DNA of 64,000 nt from Hyphomicrobium sp. (GCF_009026145.1 NZ_WBUE01000006.1:1-64000), one strand, 5' to 3'; positions 7,877 to 17,966 are shown, counted from the stretch's first letter. The notes: a model not told the origin generated them from the sequence alone. Program-made: numbers and translations.

Positions 7877-9517
7877 TCAGGCGGCGGCGGGATGCGCGGC
7901 CCACGCGGCGCGGCCGCGTGAGAGGAAAGTGACCAGCTCGTCGATGCCGAGCGGACGCGCCACAACGTAGCCCTGCACGCAGTCGACCATGCCGGTGGCG
8001 CGCAACAGATTGAGCCGCGCCAGCGTCTCGACGCCTTCGACGACGATCAGGCGCCCCGAGGTTCTGATCATCTCGATCACCTGCACCAGCATGCGCCCCA
8101 TGACGCTGTCGGGCGGCGACATGGCGAACGAGCGGTCGAGCTTCACGCCGTGCACGGCGAGCCGCGCCACGCGCTCGATGCTGGAATATCCGGTGCCGAA
8201 ATCGTCGATGTAGGTTTTCACGCCCGCCGCGGCCAACGCCTCGATGGTGCACTGGGCCTCCTCGAAGTCGATGGCGTGATTTTCGACCAGCTCCACCGCT
8301 GGGTGGAAACGCCGCGGCTCATCGAGGAACTTGGCGAAGATCCGCAATAGCCGGACGCTGTCGAAGTCGCAGGCGAATACGTTGAAATTCACCTCGAGCG
8401 GCACATCGCGCGGCACCTGCGTGCTCAGCTCGGCGAAGGCCCGGTCGGCTACCAGTTGCGTGAACTCGGCAGTGCGCCCGCTGCGCGCCACGATGTCGAT
8501 GAAGCGGTGCGGGGCGACGATCGTTCCATCGACGTCGAGCCAGCGCGCCAGCACCTCGACGCCGACGACCTCGTCGGAGCCGAGCGCGATGATGGGCTGG
8601 TAGGCGACCAGGATGGACTGCGGGTTGAGCCCCCTTTGGAAGCGCGCTTCGAACGACCAGTGGCGGTTGAGCCAGGCAAGGGTGTTGTTGGCGCAGATCC
8701 AGGCGAAGAGGCCGGCGAGCACGACGGTCGATGTGAGGATGGTGATCCAATCGCGCGCCCAGCCGAAGAGATCTGCCTCTGAGGCGACGCAGTAGTGGCT
8801 CTGCCCATCGCACGCGCTGGCGGCAATGGTCGTCAGGCGCGTCGCCAGAGACCTGTGCAGCTTGGCGGCAAGGCGCCCATAGAGCCCGTGGTCGCCGGCG
8901 ATGCTCCATACCTTCCCATCGGCGCCGCGAGCGACGAGCTCCTTGTGCAGCCATGGCGACTCGTTCTCGTAGCGGGTGTAGGGCGGGATGGCGACGGCGA
9001 AGCTGCCGAGCTGGGCAATCGTGCCGATGGTGCCGAAACGTCCGAGCGGACCCAGATCGCGGTCCATGCGCCAGCTCGGATCGTCGGGCTTGGCGGTGGC
9101 GATGTCAGGGGGAGCCAGCGGTACCGGGGGGTCGAACTTGGGCTGGCTCGTACTGCACTCGACGCGGCCGCCCGGCGCATACAGGAACTCGTTGAGGCCG
9201 TCCGGCAGGAACGCAACCCGCTGCATCTGGGCGAGGAAATCGGCCGAGCAAGGCGCTGCGGTGGCGTCGCGCTGCAGCATCTGCAGCGCGGTTACCGCAT
9301 TGGTGCGGATGGCGCTGATGCGTCCCAGCTCGGCGTGTTGGTCCCCCCGGAGGTGGCTGCGCACCTGCCAGACGATGAACCCGTAGCCGATGGCGAGGAG
9401 GGCGGCGAAGATCCCACCCCACAGCGCGCCGCGGAGCAGTCGCTGGTGCCGACCAGCGATCAATGCATTTACAATTGCGGACATGCGCGTTGGCTGCGTC
9501 CAGGATGGCGGACGCAT
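7877..9517 (-). CDS. Membrane EAL-domain cyclic-di-GMP phosphodiesterase with CSS-type sensor
   Basis: 546 residues. A first membrane segment lies at about residues 30-50, a periplasmic region of about 200 residues follows with conserved-type Cys (CSADF near 89, CSTSQ near 121), a second membrane segment lies near 255-275, and then comes an EAL domain. In the EAL domain the signature is EVLARW (EVL in place of EAL), and the metal and base residues look kept: NFNVF, ELVENH, DDFGTGYSS, KLDRS, EGVET. The layout matches CSS-motif phosphodiesterases, whose activity responds to periplasmic disulphide state. That fits a genome region carrying two DsbA-like genes, but a link is only inference. ATG 9484 is an alternative start; neither has a clear RBS. 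Confidence 0.87.
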   Translation of the reverse strand: MRPPSWTQPTRMSAIVNALIAGRHQRLLRGALWGGIFAALLAIGYGFIVWQVRSHLRGDQHAELGRISAIRTNAVTALQMLQRDATAAPCSADFLAQMQRVAFLPDGLNEFLYAPGGRVECSTSQPKFDPPVPLAPPDIATAKPDDPSWRMDRDLGPLGRFGTIGTIAQLGSFAVAIPPYTRYENESPWLHKELVARGADGKVWSIAGDHGLYGRLAAKLHRSLATRLTTIAASACDGQSHYCVASEADLFGWARDWITILTSTVVLAGLFAWICANNTLAWLNRHWSFEARFQRGLNPQSILVAYQPIIALGSDEVVGVEVLARWLDVDGTIVAPHRFIDIVARSGRTAEFTQLVADRAFAELSTQVPRDVPLEVNFNVFACDFDSVRLLRIFAKFLDEPRRFHPAVELVENHAIDFEEAQCTIEALAAAGVKTYIDDFGTGYSSIERVARLAVHGVKLDRSFAMSPPDSVMGRMLVQVIEMIRTSGRLIVVEGVETLARLNLLRATGMVDCVQGYVVARPLGIDELVTFLSRGRAAWAAHPAAA

Positions 9518-9641
9518 AGTGTCAACAGAGGCTGAAAATAGCGTGTGACGGCTTGATCAATTGCCGCTTATCGGTGCCTGATACCTCCGGTGACGCAACT
9601 GCTGCGTGCCCGCCAGGCTCATCGGGACGAGTAGATGGGCG

Positions 9642-9667
9642 CCCTCCGGGCCATGTTTCCCGGAGGG
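9642..9667 (-). terminator. GC-rich hairpin downstream of the rlpA-like gene
   Basis: A 9-bp perfect stem (CCCTCCGGG at 9642-9650, CCCGGAGGG at 9659-9667) with an 8-nt loop lies 12 bp beyond the rlpA-like stop codon. There is no T run on the minus strand, so it may stabilise a 3' end more than terminate intrinsically. Confidence 0.4.
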
Positions 9668-9679
9668 AGCCTGCATTCC

Positions 9680-10030
9680 TCAGTTGCCGGACTTGTCCAG
9701 CACCGCGACGTGCACGCGCTGCAATCCGGAGAAGCCGAGCGCGCTGGCGGCGCCGTTCGATAGGTCGATGATGCGCCCCTTGATGAACGGACCGCGGTCG
9801 ACGACGGTCACCACGACCGAGCGGCCGTTGCGCAGGTTCTTTACCCGCAGCTTGGTGCCGAAGGGCAGCGTGCGATGGGCGGCGACCATGGCGCGCGAGC
9901 TGTACGAGCTCCCGCTGGCGGTCATCGACAGGTCCGAGTAGTGCGAGGCGACGCCGGTTTGCGCGCGGGCAGTGGCCCAGGGCAGCAGCGCGGCAGCGAC
10001 TGCGATCATGGCGGCGAATAGGGCTTGCAT
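9680..10030 (-). CDS. RlpA-like septal ring lytic transglycosylase family protein
   Basis: 116 residues including a signal peptide (residues 1 to about 23, ending TARA-Q) and a double-psi beta-barrel of the RlpA type: GVASHYS, AAHRTLPFGT, VKNLRNGRSV, VVDRGPFIKGRIIDLS. Some RlpA proteins cleave denuded glycan strands at the septum. This one is short and lacks the SPOR domain, so it is probably a periplasmic or secreted single-domain member. The start at 10030 is supported by GAGGGAG just upstream; an in-frame upstream extension to 10270 would precede the signal peptide and is rejected. The gene stands alone. Confidence 0.87.
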   Translation of the reverse strand: MQALFAAMIAVAAALLPWATARAQTGVASHYSDLSMTASGSSYSSRAMVAAHRTLPFGTKLRVKNLRNGRSVVVTVVDRGPFIKGRIIDLSNGAASALGFSGLQRVHVAVLDKSGN

Positions 10031-10250
10031 GTGAACTCCCTCGTCGTTTACGGAGGGGGCTCCTTTGCATGCCCAAGCGGGCCGAGGAATATTACGTTCC
10101 TTCAAAGACTTGCAACGCCATGCAATATACTTTTGATTAACTATCGAGGAGCCTGGAAAACCGGCGCTATTCAGTGGCCTGAGAATGAGGAGGCGCGCAG
10201 CAATTTGTCGCTGCGTGTTAACCGTCTGGTGGGGGTCCTGGAAGTGCGGA

Positions 10251-10529
10251 TCAGCGAGCCTTGCGGCCACGCGCTTGATCGTTGGCCGGCAGCTGGCGCG
10301 TCGACTGGCGCAGTGCCTCTTTGAGGCTCGTCGGCCGCCCGTGCTTCTTCAGAAGATCGCGGAACGCTTCGTCGGCCAGCTCCTGCAGGTCCTTCATGGA
10401 ATCGCGGCCGAGCAGCTCGAGCGCCTGCAGAGTCGAAGCATCGAACTCGATGAGCTTGCGCGGGCCGTTTTCGTGCAGCACTGCAGTGCCGGTCTGCCGC
10501 TTCATGCCTGTTGGCTTTTTGGCCGCCAT
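10251..10529 (-). CDS. Small conserved-looking protein encoded next to Ku, function unknown
   Basis: 92 residues from an ATG at 10529 with AGGAG 7 nt upstream; the in-frame ATG at 10544 has no RBS. It lies 24 bp downstream of ku on the same strand and is probably co-transcribed with it. The protein is charged and helical, with a basic N-terminus (AAKKPTGMKRQTG), a central LIEFDASTLQALELLGRDS stretch and a C-terminal helix ELADEAFRDLLKKHGRP. The strand-then-two-helices pattern resembles a ribbon-helix-helix DNA-binding fold, but I cannot assign it to a family. A role with Ku is suggested only by position. Confidence 0.6.
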   Translation of the reverse strand: MAAKKPTGMKRQTGTAVLHENGPRKLIEFDASTLQALELLGRDSMKDLQELADEAFRDLLKKHGRPTSLKEALRQSTRQLPANDQARGRKAR

Positions 10530-10553
10530 CGCCGGCTCCTGCACACTTGGGCG

Positions 10554-11417
10554 TCAGGCGCGCTTCTTGGCACCGCGCCGCGCTGCTGGGGCGCGCCGGC
10601 TGGTCGAGCGGGCCTGCTTGCCCTTCGCCGCTCCGCTGCCCTCGCCGATCGACTTGCGTAGCGCCGACATCAAGTCGATGACCTTGGCGCCGCCGGGTGC
10701 CACCTCCTCGTGCGGGGCCTTGATCTTCTGGCCCTTCAACTTCTTATGCACCAACTCGCGCAGGGCCGTGGCGTAGTGATCCTCGAACTGCTCGGGCGTG
10801 AACTTGCCGGCCTTGCGCTCGATCAGCTCGACGGCGAGATCGACCATCTCCTTGTCGGGCTTCAGCGACGGCACCTCGTCGAAGAAATCCGCCGGCTCCT
10901 TCAGCTCGTCGGCATAGCGCAGCATCTCCATCAACAGGCCGTCGCCGAGCGCCGTGATGGCGACCAGCCATTCGCGCCCGCCGATGGTGAGCTGCGCGAG
11001 GCCCGCCTTGCCGGTCTTCTTCAAGGCGTCGCGGATGACAACGTAGCCTTCCGCCGAGTGCTTGTCGGCGGGGGCGATGAAATAGGGGCGCTCGAAATAG
11101 CGCGGGTCGATGTCTTCTGCGTCGACGAACTTGACGAGGTCGATGGTCTTCTTGCTTTCCAGCTTGACCGCCTCGATCTCTTCCGGCTCGAGCGTGACGT
11201 AGGTGTCCTGGTCAACCTCGTAACCCTTGACGATGTCGGCGCTCTTCACCTCGCCGATGCCCTGCACCGTCTTGGTGTAGTTGATACGTCGGCCGGAGGG
11301 CTTGTGGATCTGCCGGAAGGAGATTTCCGACTTGGTCTCGACGGCGTTGTACAACTCGACGGCGATCGACACGAGGGAGAGCCGCAGGAAGCCCTTCCAA
11401 TAAGCACGCGCGGCCAT
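10554..11417 (-). CDS. ku: Non-homologous end joining protein Ku
   Basis: Bacterial Ku binds DNA double-strand ends as a homodimer and recruits LigD. The 287-residue product begins MAARAYWKGFLRLSLVSI, the standard opening of the family, runs through the Ku core (YTKTVQGIGEVKSADIVKGYE, then YFIAPADK and GKAGLAQLTIGGREWLV) and ends in a Lys/Arg/Ala-rich tail of about 30 residues that in other Ku proteins contacts DNA. The start at 11417 has GGAG 8 nt upstream; an extended frame to 11582 would overlap the divergent acetyltransferase. No ligD is present in the window. A near-consensus EcfG-type promoter lies upstream (11459-11485). Confidence 0.95.
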   Translation of the reverse strand: MAARAYWKGFLRLSLVSIAVELYNAVETKSEISFRQIHKPSGRRINYTKTVQGIGEVKSADIVKGYEVDQDTYVTLEPEEIEAVKLESKKTIDLVKFVDAEDIDPRYFERPYFIAPADKHSAEGYVVIRDALKKTGKAGLAQLTIGGREWLVAITALGDGLLMEMLRYADELKEPADFFDEVPSLKPDKEMVDLAVELIERKAGKFTPEQFEDHYATALRELVHKKLKGQKIKAPHEEVAPGGAKVIDLMSALRKSIGEGSGAAKGKQARSTSRRAPAARRGAKKRA

Positions 11418-11458
11418 TCTAATGCTCCGCAACTTAAGGGGACGCAGCCTCCACCTTA

Positions 11459-11485
11459 GGACGCCAATGATAACAAAAAAGTTCC
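11459..11485 (-). promoter_or_regulatory. Possible EcfG (general stress sigma factor) promoter of ku
   Basis: Read on the minus strand, GGAAC (11485-11481) is followed after exactly 17 nt by CGTCC (11463-11459). The alphaproteobacterial EcfG/RpoE2 consensus is GGAAC-N16/17-CGTT, so the -35 matches fully and the -10 matches in three of four bases. It sits about 42 nt upstream of the ku start. Stress control of NHEJ genes by RpoE2 is known in Sinorhizobium. The match is by eye only. Confidence 0.45.
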
Positions 11486-11496
11486 TATCTTCGTAG

Positions 11497-12000
11497 GTGA
11501 GCCCGGTGGCCCCGCAATTGCTGATCCGGCTCGCTACGGCAGCCGACCGGCCCGCTATCTGGGGCATCCTCGAGCCAACCATTCGCGCCGGCGAGACCTA
11601 CGCGCTGGAGCGCGACATGCCTGAGGACGAGGCGATCGCCTACTGGACAGGGCCGGGGCGCGCGGTGTTCGTCGCCGAGGAGGACGGGCGCATCGTCGGC
11701 ACCTACTACCTCACCACCAACCAGCGCGGCGGGGGCGCTCACGTCGCCAATTGCGGGTACATGACCGACCCGGCGGCGCGTGGCCGCGGGGTTGCGCGTG
11801 CGATGGCCGAGCACTCCCTCGAGGAGGCCCGCCGGCGCGGCTTTCTGGCCATGCAATACAACTTCGTCGTCGCCAGCAACGAGAGCGCCGTGCACCTGTG
11901 GCAGAGCCTCGGCTTTGCCGTCGTCGGGCGCCTGCCCGGCGCCTTCCAGCACCCGCATCTCGGCTACGTCGACACCCGCGTCATGTTCCGCCGGCTGTGA
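11497..12000 (+). CDS. GNAT-family N-acetyltransferase
   Basis: 167 residues starting at GTG 11497. The GNAT fold is visible: IRLATAADRPAIWGIL at the N-terminus, beta strand VFVAEEDGRIVGTYYL, the acetyl-CoA loop DPAARGRGVARAM (Q/R-x-x-G-x-G/A type) near residues 91-103, and NESAVHLWQSLGFAVVG at the C-terminus. The acceptor is unknown; the closest familiar pattern is the group acting on amino acids or small amines. It is divergent from ku with 79 bp between the start codons. Confidence 0.85.
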   Translation: MSPVAPQLLIRLATAADRPAIWGILEPTIRAGETYALERDMPEDEAIAYWTGPGRAVFVAEEDGRIVGTYYLTTNQRGGGAHVANCGYMTDPAARGRGVARAMAEHSLEEARRRGFLAMQYNFVVASNESAVHLWQSLGFAVVGRLPGAFQHPHLGYVDTRVMFRRL

Positions 12001-12194
12001 TGGCGCCCCGGCAAGGGGGGAGGAGCGGGAAGCGAGCGCCGCCCACCGATGTGACTGATCGTCGGGCGCGTATTGGCAGCCCGGCGTGGCATTGCGGTCA
12101 CCCTTAGTTAAGCGACCGTTGTTACCTTCCCGAAATGAGGCGCGGGGGGAAACGACATGTTCCGTGGTCCTCATCAGGATCAACGAGGAAGAAC

Positions 12195-12458
12195 ATGCGG
12201 ACCACCATCGTTCTCGGCTCGGCGGCCTTCGCCGCCCTGGCCCTGCTCGCCACTCCTCAGTCTGACGCTAGGGCCGAGTTCTACCGCACGCCGTCGGGCG
12301 AGGTTAAGTACCGCTACGTGCGCCCGGACTTCCAGGGGCCGTACTACTTCTACTATCGCGGCTACGCCTATCCGTATTACCCGGGCCTCGCCTATCGCGA
12401 GCGCACCGGCGAGCTGCGCCCGACGGATGTCCCGCACCGCGAGCGCGTGCAGCGCTAG
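12195..12458 (+). CDS. Small secreted Tyr-rich protein, function unknown
   Basis: 87 residues from ATG 12195 with GAGGAAG just upstream. A clear signal peptide (hydrophobic core residues 6-20, cleavage near SDARA-E) leaves about 60 mature residues rich in Tyr, Pro and Arg, with runs such as YYFYYRGYAYPYYPG. The upstream in-frame ATG at 12135 would put the signal peptide inside the protein and is rejected. I do not recognise a family. The composition suggests an envelope-associated or aggregation-prone secreted peptide. It is convergent with the monooxygenase gene, with 26 bp between the stops. Confidence 0.6.
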   Translation: MRTTIVLGSAAFAALALLATPQSDARAEFYRTPSGEVKYRYVRPDFQGPYYFYYRGYAYPYYPGLAYRERTGELRPTDVPHRERVQR

Positions 12459-12484
12459 GCGCTCATTCTCAGCTAGCAGCGCGC

Positions 12485-13834
12485 TTACTGATTGACGGCG
12501 ACCGCACCGTCGCCCCCATCGAACTCGTAGAGCGATGGGTCGAACGGCGGGCGGCCCTCCGTCTCGGCGATGATGCGCGCGCGCCGCTTCAGGAGCGGCA
12601 GCAGCTTGTGCGCCAGCCAGATGACGCGGCGCGTCGAGCCGGGATCGATGAGGTGCGAGGACTGCACCCTGAGCCCGCGCCATTTAAGGACGTAGCCGAT
12701 CGGCAGCTCCACCTCGTCCTGCATGGCGATCATCTCGGCGTAGAGCTTCGCCGCCGGCGAGATGATGGTGCCGAAGCCATTGCGCGGCTGTGCCCAGCCG
12801 ACGATGTAGAGGTTCTTTACCGCGTCGGGGAAGGCTCCGCCATAAACCTGCACGATGTCGTTCTCGATGGGCACGAGGTTCTTGGGCAGGAATGGGATCG
12901 AATTGGTGAAACCGGTGGCGGCGACGATGAGATCGTATTCGCCGACGCTGCCGTCGGTGAAGTGCACCTTGGTACCGGAGAAGCGCGCGATGTCAGGGCG
13001 CGGTTTGATGCGACCCTGGCGCAGGTAGTTGAGCACGTCGGTGCCGAACGCCGGGTGCCGCTCGAACAGCTTGTGGTTCGGCCGCTGCAGCCCGTACTGG
13101 CGATAATCGCCGATGAACACGCGCACCAGCGCCTTGAGCAACAGCCGCTGCAGCCATACCGGCAGGCTCCAGATCGGCAGGTCGGTGAGCGGCCTGCCGA
13201 ACGCCGTCTTGGGCAGGAACCAGTAGCCCGAGCGCAGGCTCCAGTCGCACGCCGCCCCGACGCGCGCCGCCTCGCAGGCGATATCGCAACCGGAGTTGCC
13301 GCCGCCGATGACCAGCACGCGCTTGTCGCGCAGCTGCTTGGGCTCCTTGTAGTCGGCCGAATGAATGAGGGTGCCGGTGAAACGGCCCGGGTAGTGCGGT
13401 AGGCGCTTGTCCCAGTGATGCCCGTTGCAGACGACGACACCCTTGTAGGTGCGCTCCTCGCCGTCCTCGAACGTCACTTGCCAGCTTTCGTCAGCGAGCG
13501 GCATGGCGCGCACCACCTTGCGGCGTAGCTCGATCGACGTGCTGAGTTCGCGATCGTGGGCGAAGCTTTCGAGGTAACGCAGCATCTGAGAGCTGCTGGG
13601 AAAATCCGGGTAGTGCGCCGGCATCGGGTAGTCGATGTAGCCGGTCGACTTTTTCGAGGAGACGATGTGGACGCCCTGATAGACGCCATGCCGCCACAGG
13701 CCGCCGACGCCGTCGCCGGCGTCGACCTGGTCGAAGGCGATGCCCCGCTGCTTCATGGCGTCGGCCATCGCCAAGCCGACAGGTCCCGCGCCGATGACAA
13801 GCAAGCGGTCGGTTCTCAACGCAGTGCGACGCAT
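12485..13834 (-). CDS. Flavin-containing monooxygenase family protein
   Basis: 449 residues. An FAD-binding Rossmann motif GAGPVGLAMA lies at residues 16-25, the FMO-type fingerprint FTGTLIHSADYKEP near 152-165, and a second nucleotide (NADPH) motif GGGNSGCDIA near 177-186. The later ATGFTNSIPFLP matches the ATG motif of class B flavin monooxygenases. Such enzymes oxygenate N or S atoms or ketones (Baeyer-Villiger); the substrate is not deducible. The gene has its own 170-bp upstream region before ccrM. A predicted basic segment near residues 440-450 of the ORF end has no known role. Confidence 0.88.
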   Translation of the reverse strand: MRRTALRTDRLLVIGAGPVGLAMADAMKQRGIAFDQVDAGDGVGGLWRHGVYQGVHIVSSKKSTGYIDYPMPAHYPDFPSSSQMLRYLESFAHDRELSTSIELRRKVVRAMPLADESWQVTFEDGEERTYKGVVVCNGHHWDKRLPHYPGRFTGTLIHSADYKEPKQLRDKRVLVIGGGNSGCDIACEAARVGAACDWSLRSGYWFLPKTAFGRPLTDLPIWSLPVWLQRLLLKALVRVFIGDYRQYGLQRPNHKLFERHPAFGTDVLNYLRQGRIKPRPDIARFSGTKVHFTDGSVGEYDLIVAATGFTNSIPFLPKNLVPIENDIVQVYGGAFPDAVKNLYIVGWAQPRNGFGTIISPAAKLYAEMIAMQDEVELPIGYVLKWRGLRVQSSHLIDPGSTRRVIWLAHKLLPLLKRRARIIAETEGRPPFDPSLYEFDGGDGAVAVNQ

Positions 13835-14004
13835 ACCTGTCCTAGAAATAAAGTTTATGAATGGGACCCTGGATTAGACCCAGATAGGTGATCAGTCCAC
13901 TGCGGCGTCGCGCCTCGCGCGCGCTGACGGTTGACAACGCCGACCTTGATCAACGCCGTTCCCGTTTGGGCAAAAATGCCGCAAGTGGCCCTCCAGTGGG
14001 CTGA

Positions 14005-15255
<1,251 letters not shown>

Positions 15256-15285
15256 GCATCAGGCACTTATCGGGATTAGCAGAAT

Positions 15286-15945
15286 CTAAACGACTTCCTC
15301 GTCCTCGGTGATGAGGCCGAGGGCAAGCTGCACGGCGCGAAACGAGCGCCGGTGATGCACCGTCACGCCAAGCCGCTTGATGGCGTCGTGGTGCTCGGCG
15401 GTGCCGTAGCCCTTGTGCCGCTCGAAACCGTAGCCGGGGTGCTCGGCGCCGAGCGCCACCATCAGCCGGTCGCGCGTCACCTTGGCGATGATCGAGGCGG
15501 CGGCGATCGACAGGCAGCGCGCATCGCCCTTCACCACCGTGCGCGACGGACAGCCGAGCTTGGGCGCGCGATTGCCGTCGATGGCGACGAGCTTGGGTGT
15601 CTGCGGCAGCTGCGCCACCGCCTGCGCCATCGCCCACATGGTGGCGTGCAGGATGTTTTGCCGATCGATGCGTTTCACGTCGGCAATGCCGACACCGACG
15701 ATCGAGGTCGCCCTAATGCGCAGGTAAAGGAACTCGCGCGTCTCCTCGTCGAGCACCTTAGAGTCGTTGATGCCGTCGGGAATGCGCTCGGGATCGAGGA
15801 TGACGGCAGCGGCGACGACGGGTCCGGCCAGCGGTCCGCGGCCCGCTTCATCGACACCGGCGACCGGACCGCCGTGCAGCTGCAGCTCCGCCGCCTCCAA
15901 CTCGAAGGTCGGTCGCGGTCGAAGCTCGGCGGCAGCATTCCCCAT
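15286..15945 (-). CDS. rnhB: Ribonuclease HII
   Basis: 219 residues. The catalytic signature GVDEAGRGPLAGPVVAAAVI spans residues 31-50 with the Asp-Glu pair, DSKVLDEETRE follows, the third acidic residue lies in AIDGNRAP, and the fourth in AAASIIAKVTRDR. RNase HII cuts RNA in RNA-DNA hybrids and starts removal of misincorporated ribonucleotides. It is likely in one transcription unit with the upstream radical SAM gene (69 bp away) and ccrM downstream (153 bp). It is full length with no odd features. Confidence 0.95.
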   Translation of the reverse strand: MGNAAAELRPRPTFELEAAELQLHGGPVAGVDEAGRGPLAGPVVAAAVILDPERIPDGINDSKVLDEETREFLYLRIRATSIVGVGIADVKRIDRQNILHATMWAMAQAVAQLPQTPKLVAIDGNRAPKLGCPSRTVVKGDARCLSIAAASIIAKVTRDRLMVALGAEHPGYGFERHKGYGTAEHHDAIKRLGVTVHHRRSFRAVQLALGLITEDEEVV

Positions 15946-16013
15946 GGCGGGGAAGGTTTGACCCTGGCGGCTCTTGAGTCAAAGCGCGCCCTGCACGGCC
16001 CTGAGGAAAACCT

Positions 16014-17132
16014 TCAGAAAAGCGGCATTTGTTGCCCGGCGAGCACGGGGCGCTGGAACAGGTCGGTGCGCAGCTCGGCGCGATCCTCGTTCAGCGCCAG
16101 CCGTTTGACGGCCAGGCGGAAGCGCGCCCCGATCTGCTCGGCATAGGGGCCGGTGCCGCGCTGGCGCACGCCGAAGTCGGCCGAGTAGTCGCGCCCCCCG
16201 TGCATCGACTGCATCAGATGCATGACGCGCTCGGCGCGGTCGGGGAACTCAGCTGCCAGCCACTCGCGGAACAAGACGCTGATCTCCAGCGGCAGGCGCA
16301 GCATCACGTAGCCGGCGAAACGCGCGCCGGCCGCGTGCGCTGCCTCGAGGATGCGCTCGATCTCGGCATCGGTGAGTGCTGGGACGATCGGCGCCACCAT
16401 CACCGTCGTCGGGATGCCGGCCTCGGCGAGCTGACGCACCGCCTCGAGCCGCCGTCTCGGAGTCGGCGCGCGTGGCTCCATCGCGCGCGCAATTCTTGCG
16501 TCGAGCGTCGTCACCGAAATGCACACGCGCGCCAATCGGCGTTGCGCCATGCGCGCTAGGATGTCGATGTCGCGCGTGATCAGCGTCGACTTGGTCACGA
16601 TACCCACGGGGTGCGAGGTGCGCTCCAGCACCTCCAGTATCGAGCGCATGATGCGCCGCTCGCGTTCGATCGGCTGATAGGGGTCGGTGTTGGTGCCGAT
16701 GGCCATGCACGCTGGCTCGTAGCGTGGGTTAGAGAGTTCCTTCTCCAACAGCTGCGCTGCGTTCGTGCGCGCATAGAGCTTGGTCTCGAAGTCGAGGCCC
16801 GCCGAGTGGCCGAGGAAGCAATGCGTCGGCCGCGCAAAGCAGTAGATGCAGCCGTGCTCGCAGCCGCGGTACGGGTTGATCGAGCGGTCGAAGGAGATGT
16901 CGGGGCTGTCGTTGCGCGTGATGATGGTGCGCGCCGGATCGTCGAACACCGTCGTCTTGAAGGCATCAAGCTCGCCGAGACCCTCCCAACCGTCGTCGAA
17001 AGCTTCGCGCCGCTCGCCTTCGAAGCGCCCGGTATGGTTCGAGCGCGCGCCGCGCCCGCGCCGCCGCTCGCCGTCGACCAGCCCGCCGGGGGTTGCCGCG
17101 ACCGTCGGGGTCTCTTGCTGCCTTTTCGTCAC
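16014..17132 (-). CDS. PA0069-family radical SAM protein
   Basis: 372 residues. The radical SAM cluster motif is CEHGCIYC (C-x3-C-x2-C) near residues 93-100, followed by FARPTHCFLG. The SPB-photolyase-like radical SAM fold continues with GTNTDPYQPIER and VTKSTLITRDIDIL. The N-terminal GGLVDGERRRGRGARSNHTGR and the size match the PA0069 family, often encoded next to rnhB/ccrM in Hyphomicrobiales. The reaction is unknown. The four-residue C-terminus MPLF is preceded by a DUF-type tail RAELRTDLFQRP. Confidence 0.9.
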   Translation of the reverse strand: MTKRQQETPTVAATPGGLVDGERRRGRGARSNHTGRFEGERREAFDDGWEGLGELDAFKTTVFDDPARTIITRNDSPDISFDRSINPYRGCEHGCIYCFARPTHCFLGHSAGLDFETKLYARTNAAQLLEKELSNPRYEPACMAIGTNTDPYQPIERERRIMRSILEVLERTSHPVGIVTKSTLITRDIDILARMAQRRLARVCISVTTLDARIARAMEPRAPTPRRRLEAVRQLAEAGIPTTVMVAPIVPALTDAEIERILEAAHAAGARFAGYVMLRLPLEISVLFREWLAAEFPDRAERVMHLMQSMHGGRDYSADFGVRQRGTGPYAEQIGARFRLAVKRLALNEDRAELRTDLFQRPVLAGQQMPLF

Positions 17133-17264
17133 CCGCGGCTCTCCGAATGCGTCGCGAAAAACCTAGCGGAACGTCGAGAACAAAGCAAGAACAGTAACGC
17201 TGCAGTCGAGTCCGTGCAGCAATTGCGGTTGTTGAAGCTGCGTGCGGCGTGGCAGAGAAAAAAC

Positions 17265-17966
17265 ATGGTCTCCGTCGTCATCCCCGCGCTCGATTCCGAG
17301 GCAACGCTGCCGGCAACGCTCACTGCGCTGGTGCCGGCGGCGCTCGAAGGTCTCGTACGCGAGGTGATCGTCGTCGATGGCGGCTCGCAGGATCGAACGC
17401 GTGAAATTGCCGACCACGCCGGCGCCGAGGTCATCACCGCCCCGCCCAACCGTGGTGCCCAGTTGCGCGCCGGTGCCAACGCGGCACGTCATCAGTGGCT
17501 ACTGTTCCTCAACGCCGACACGGTGCTCGACGCCGGCTGGGAGCGCGAGGCCGCGCATTTCATGCAGCGCGTCGACAGCGGCGTCTCGCGCCATGCCGCC
17601 GCCGCCTTTCGCTTTGCGCTCGACGACGACGGGCTTGCACCGCGTGCGTTGGAAGGCATCGTGCGCCTGCGCGGGGCGCTCCTGTGCCCGCCCTTTGGCG
17701 ACCAGGGCCTGCTTATCGCGCGCCGCCACTATGACAAGGTCGGCGGCTACCGAGCACTGCCGCTGCTGGAGGATGTCGACCTCATCCGCCGCCTCGGCAT
17801 GCGCCGCGTCAAGCTGCTGGCGTCGCGCGCCGTCAGCAGCGCCGCCCGTTATCGGCGCGAGGGCTATATCCGCCACGCGATCGACAATCAGCGCCAGCGC
17901 ATCCTCTACGCGCTGCGCCTGGCCCCGGCACGTGCCGCGCAGCTGCACGGTGGCAGCGAGCGGTGA
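17265..17966 (+). CDS. Glycosyltransferase family 2, TIGR04283-like
   Basis: 233 residues from ATG 17265; a much longer in-frame extension to 16611 is antisense to the radical SAM gene and is rejected. The GT-A fold starts MVSVVIPALDSEATLP, with EVIVVDGGSQDRT, the donor-binding FLNADTVLDAGW (DxD-like NAD), and the late FGDQGLLIARR. This last motif is typical of the TIGR04283 group (called rSAM/selenodomain-associated transferase 2), whose substrate is unknown. It is divergent from the radical SAM gene, with 132 bp between the starts. Confidence 0.82.
   Translation: MVSVVIPALDSEATLPATLTALVPAALEGLVREVIVVDGGSQDRTREIADHAGAEVITAPPNRGAQLRAGANAARHQWLLFLNADTVLDAGWEREAAHFMQRVDSGVSRHAAAAFRFALDDDGLAPRALEGIVRLRGALLCPPFGDQGLLIARRHYDKVGGYRALPLLEDVDLIRRLGMRRVKLLASRAVSSAARYRREGYIRHAIDNQRQRILYALRLAPARAAQLHGGSER

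Noticed and set aside
10079..10100. A GGAAC box upstream of the rlpA-like gene as an EcfG promoter
   Set aside because: At 16-17 nt spacing the -10 reads CGCT or GCTT, a poor match to CGTT.
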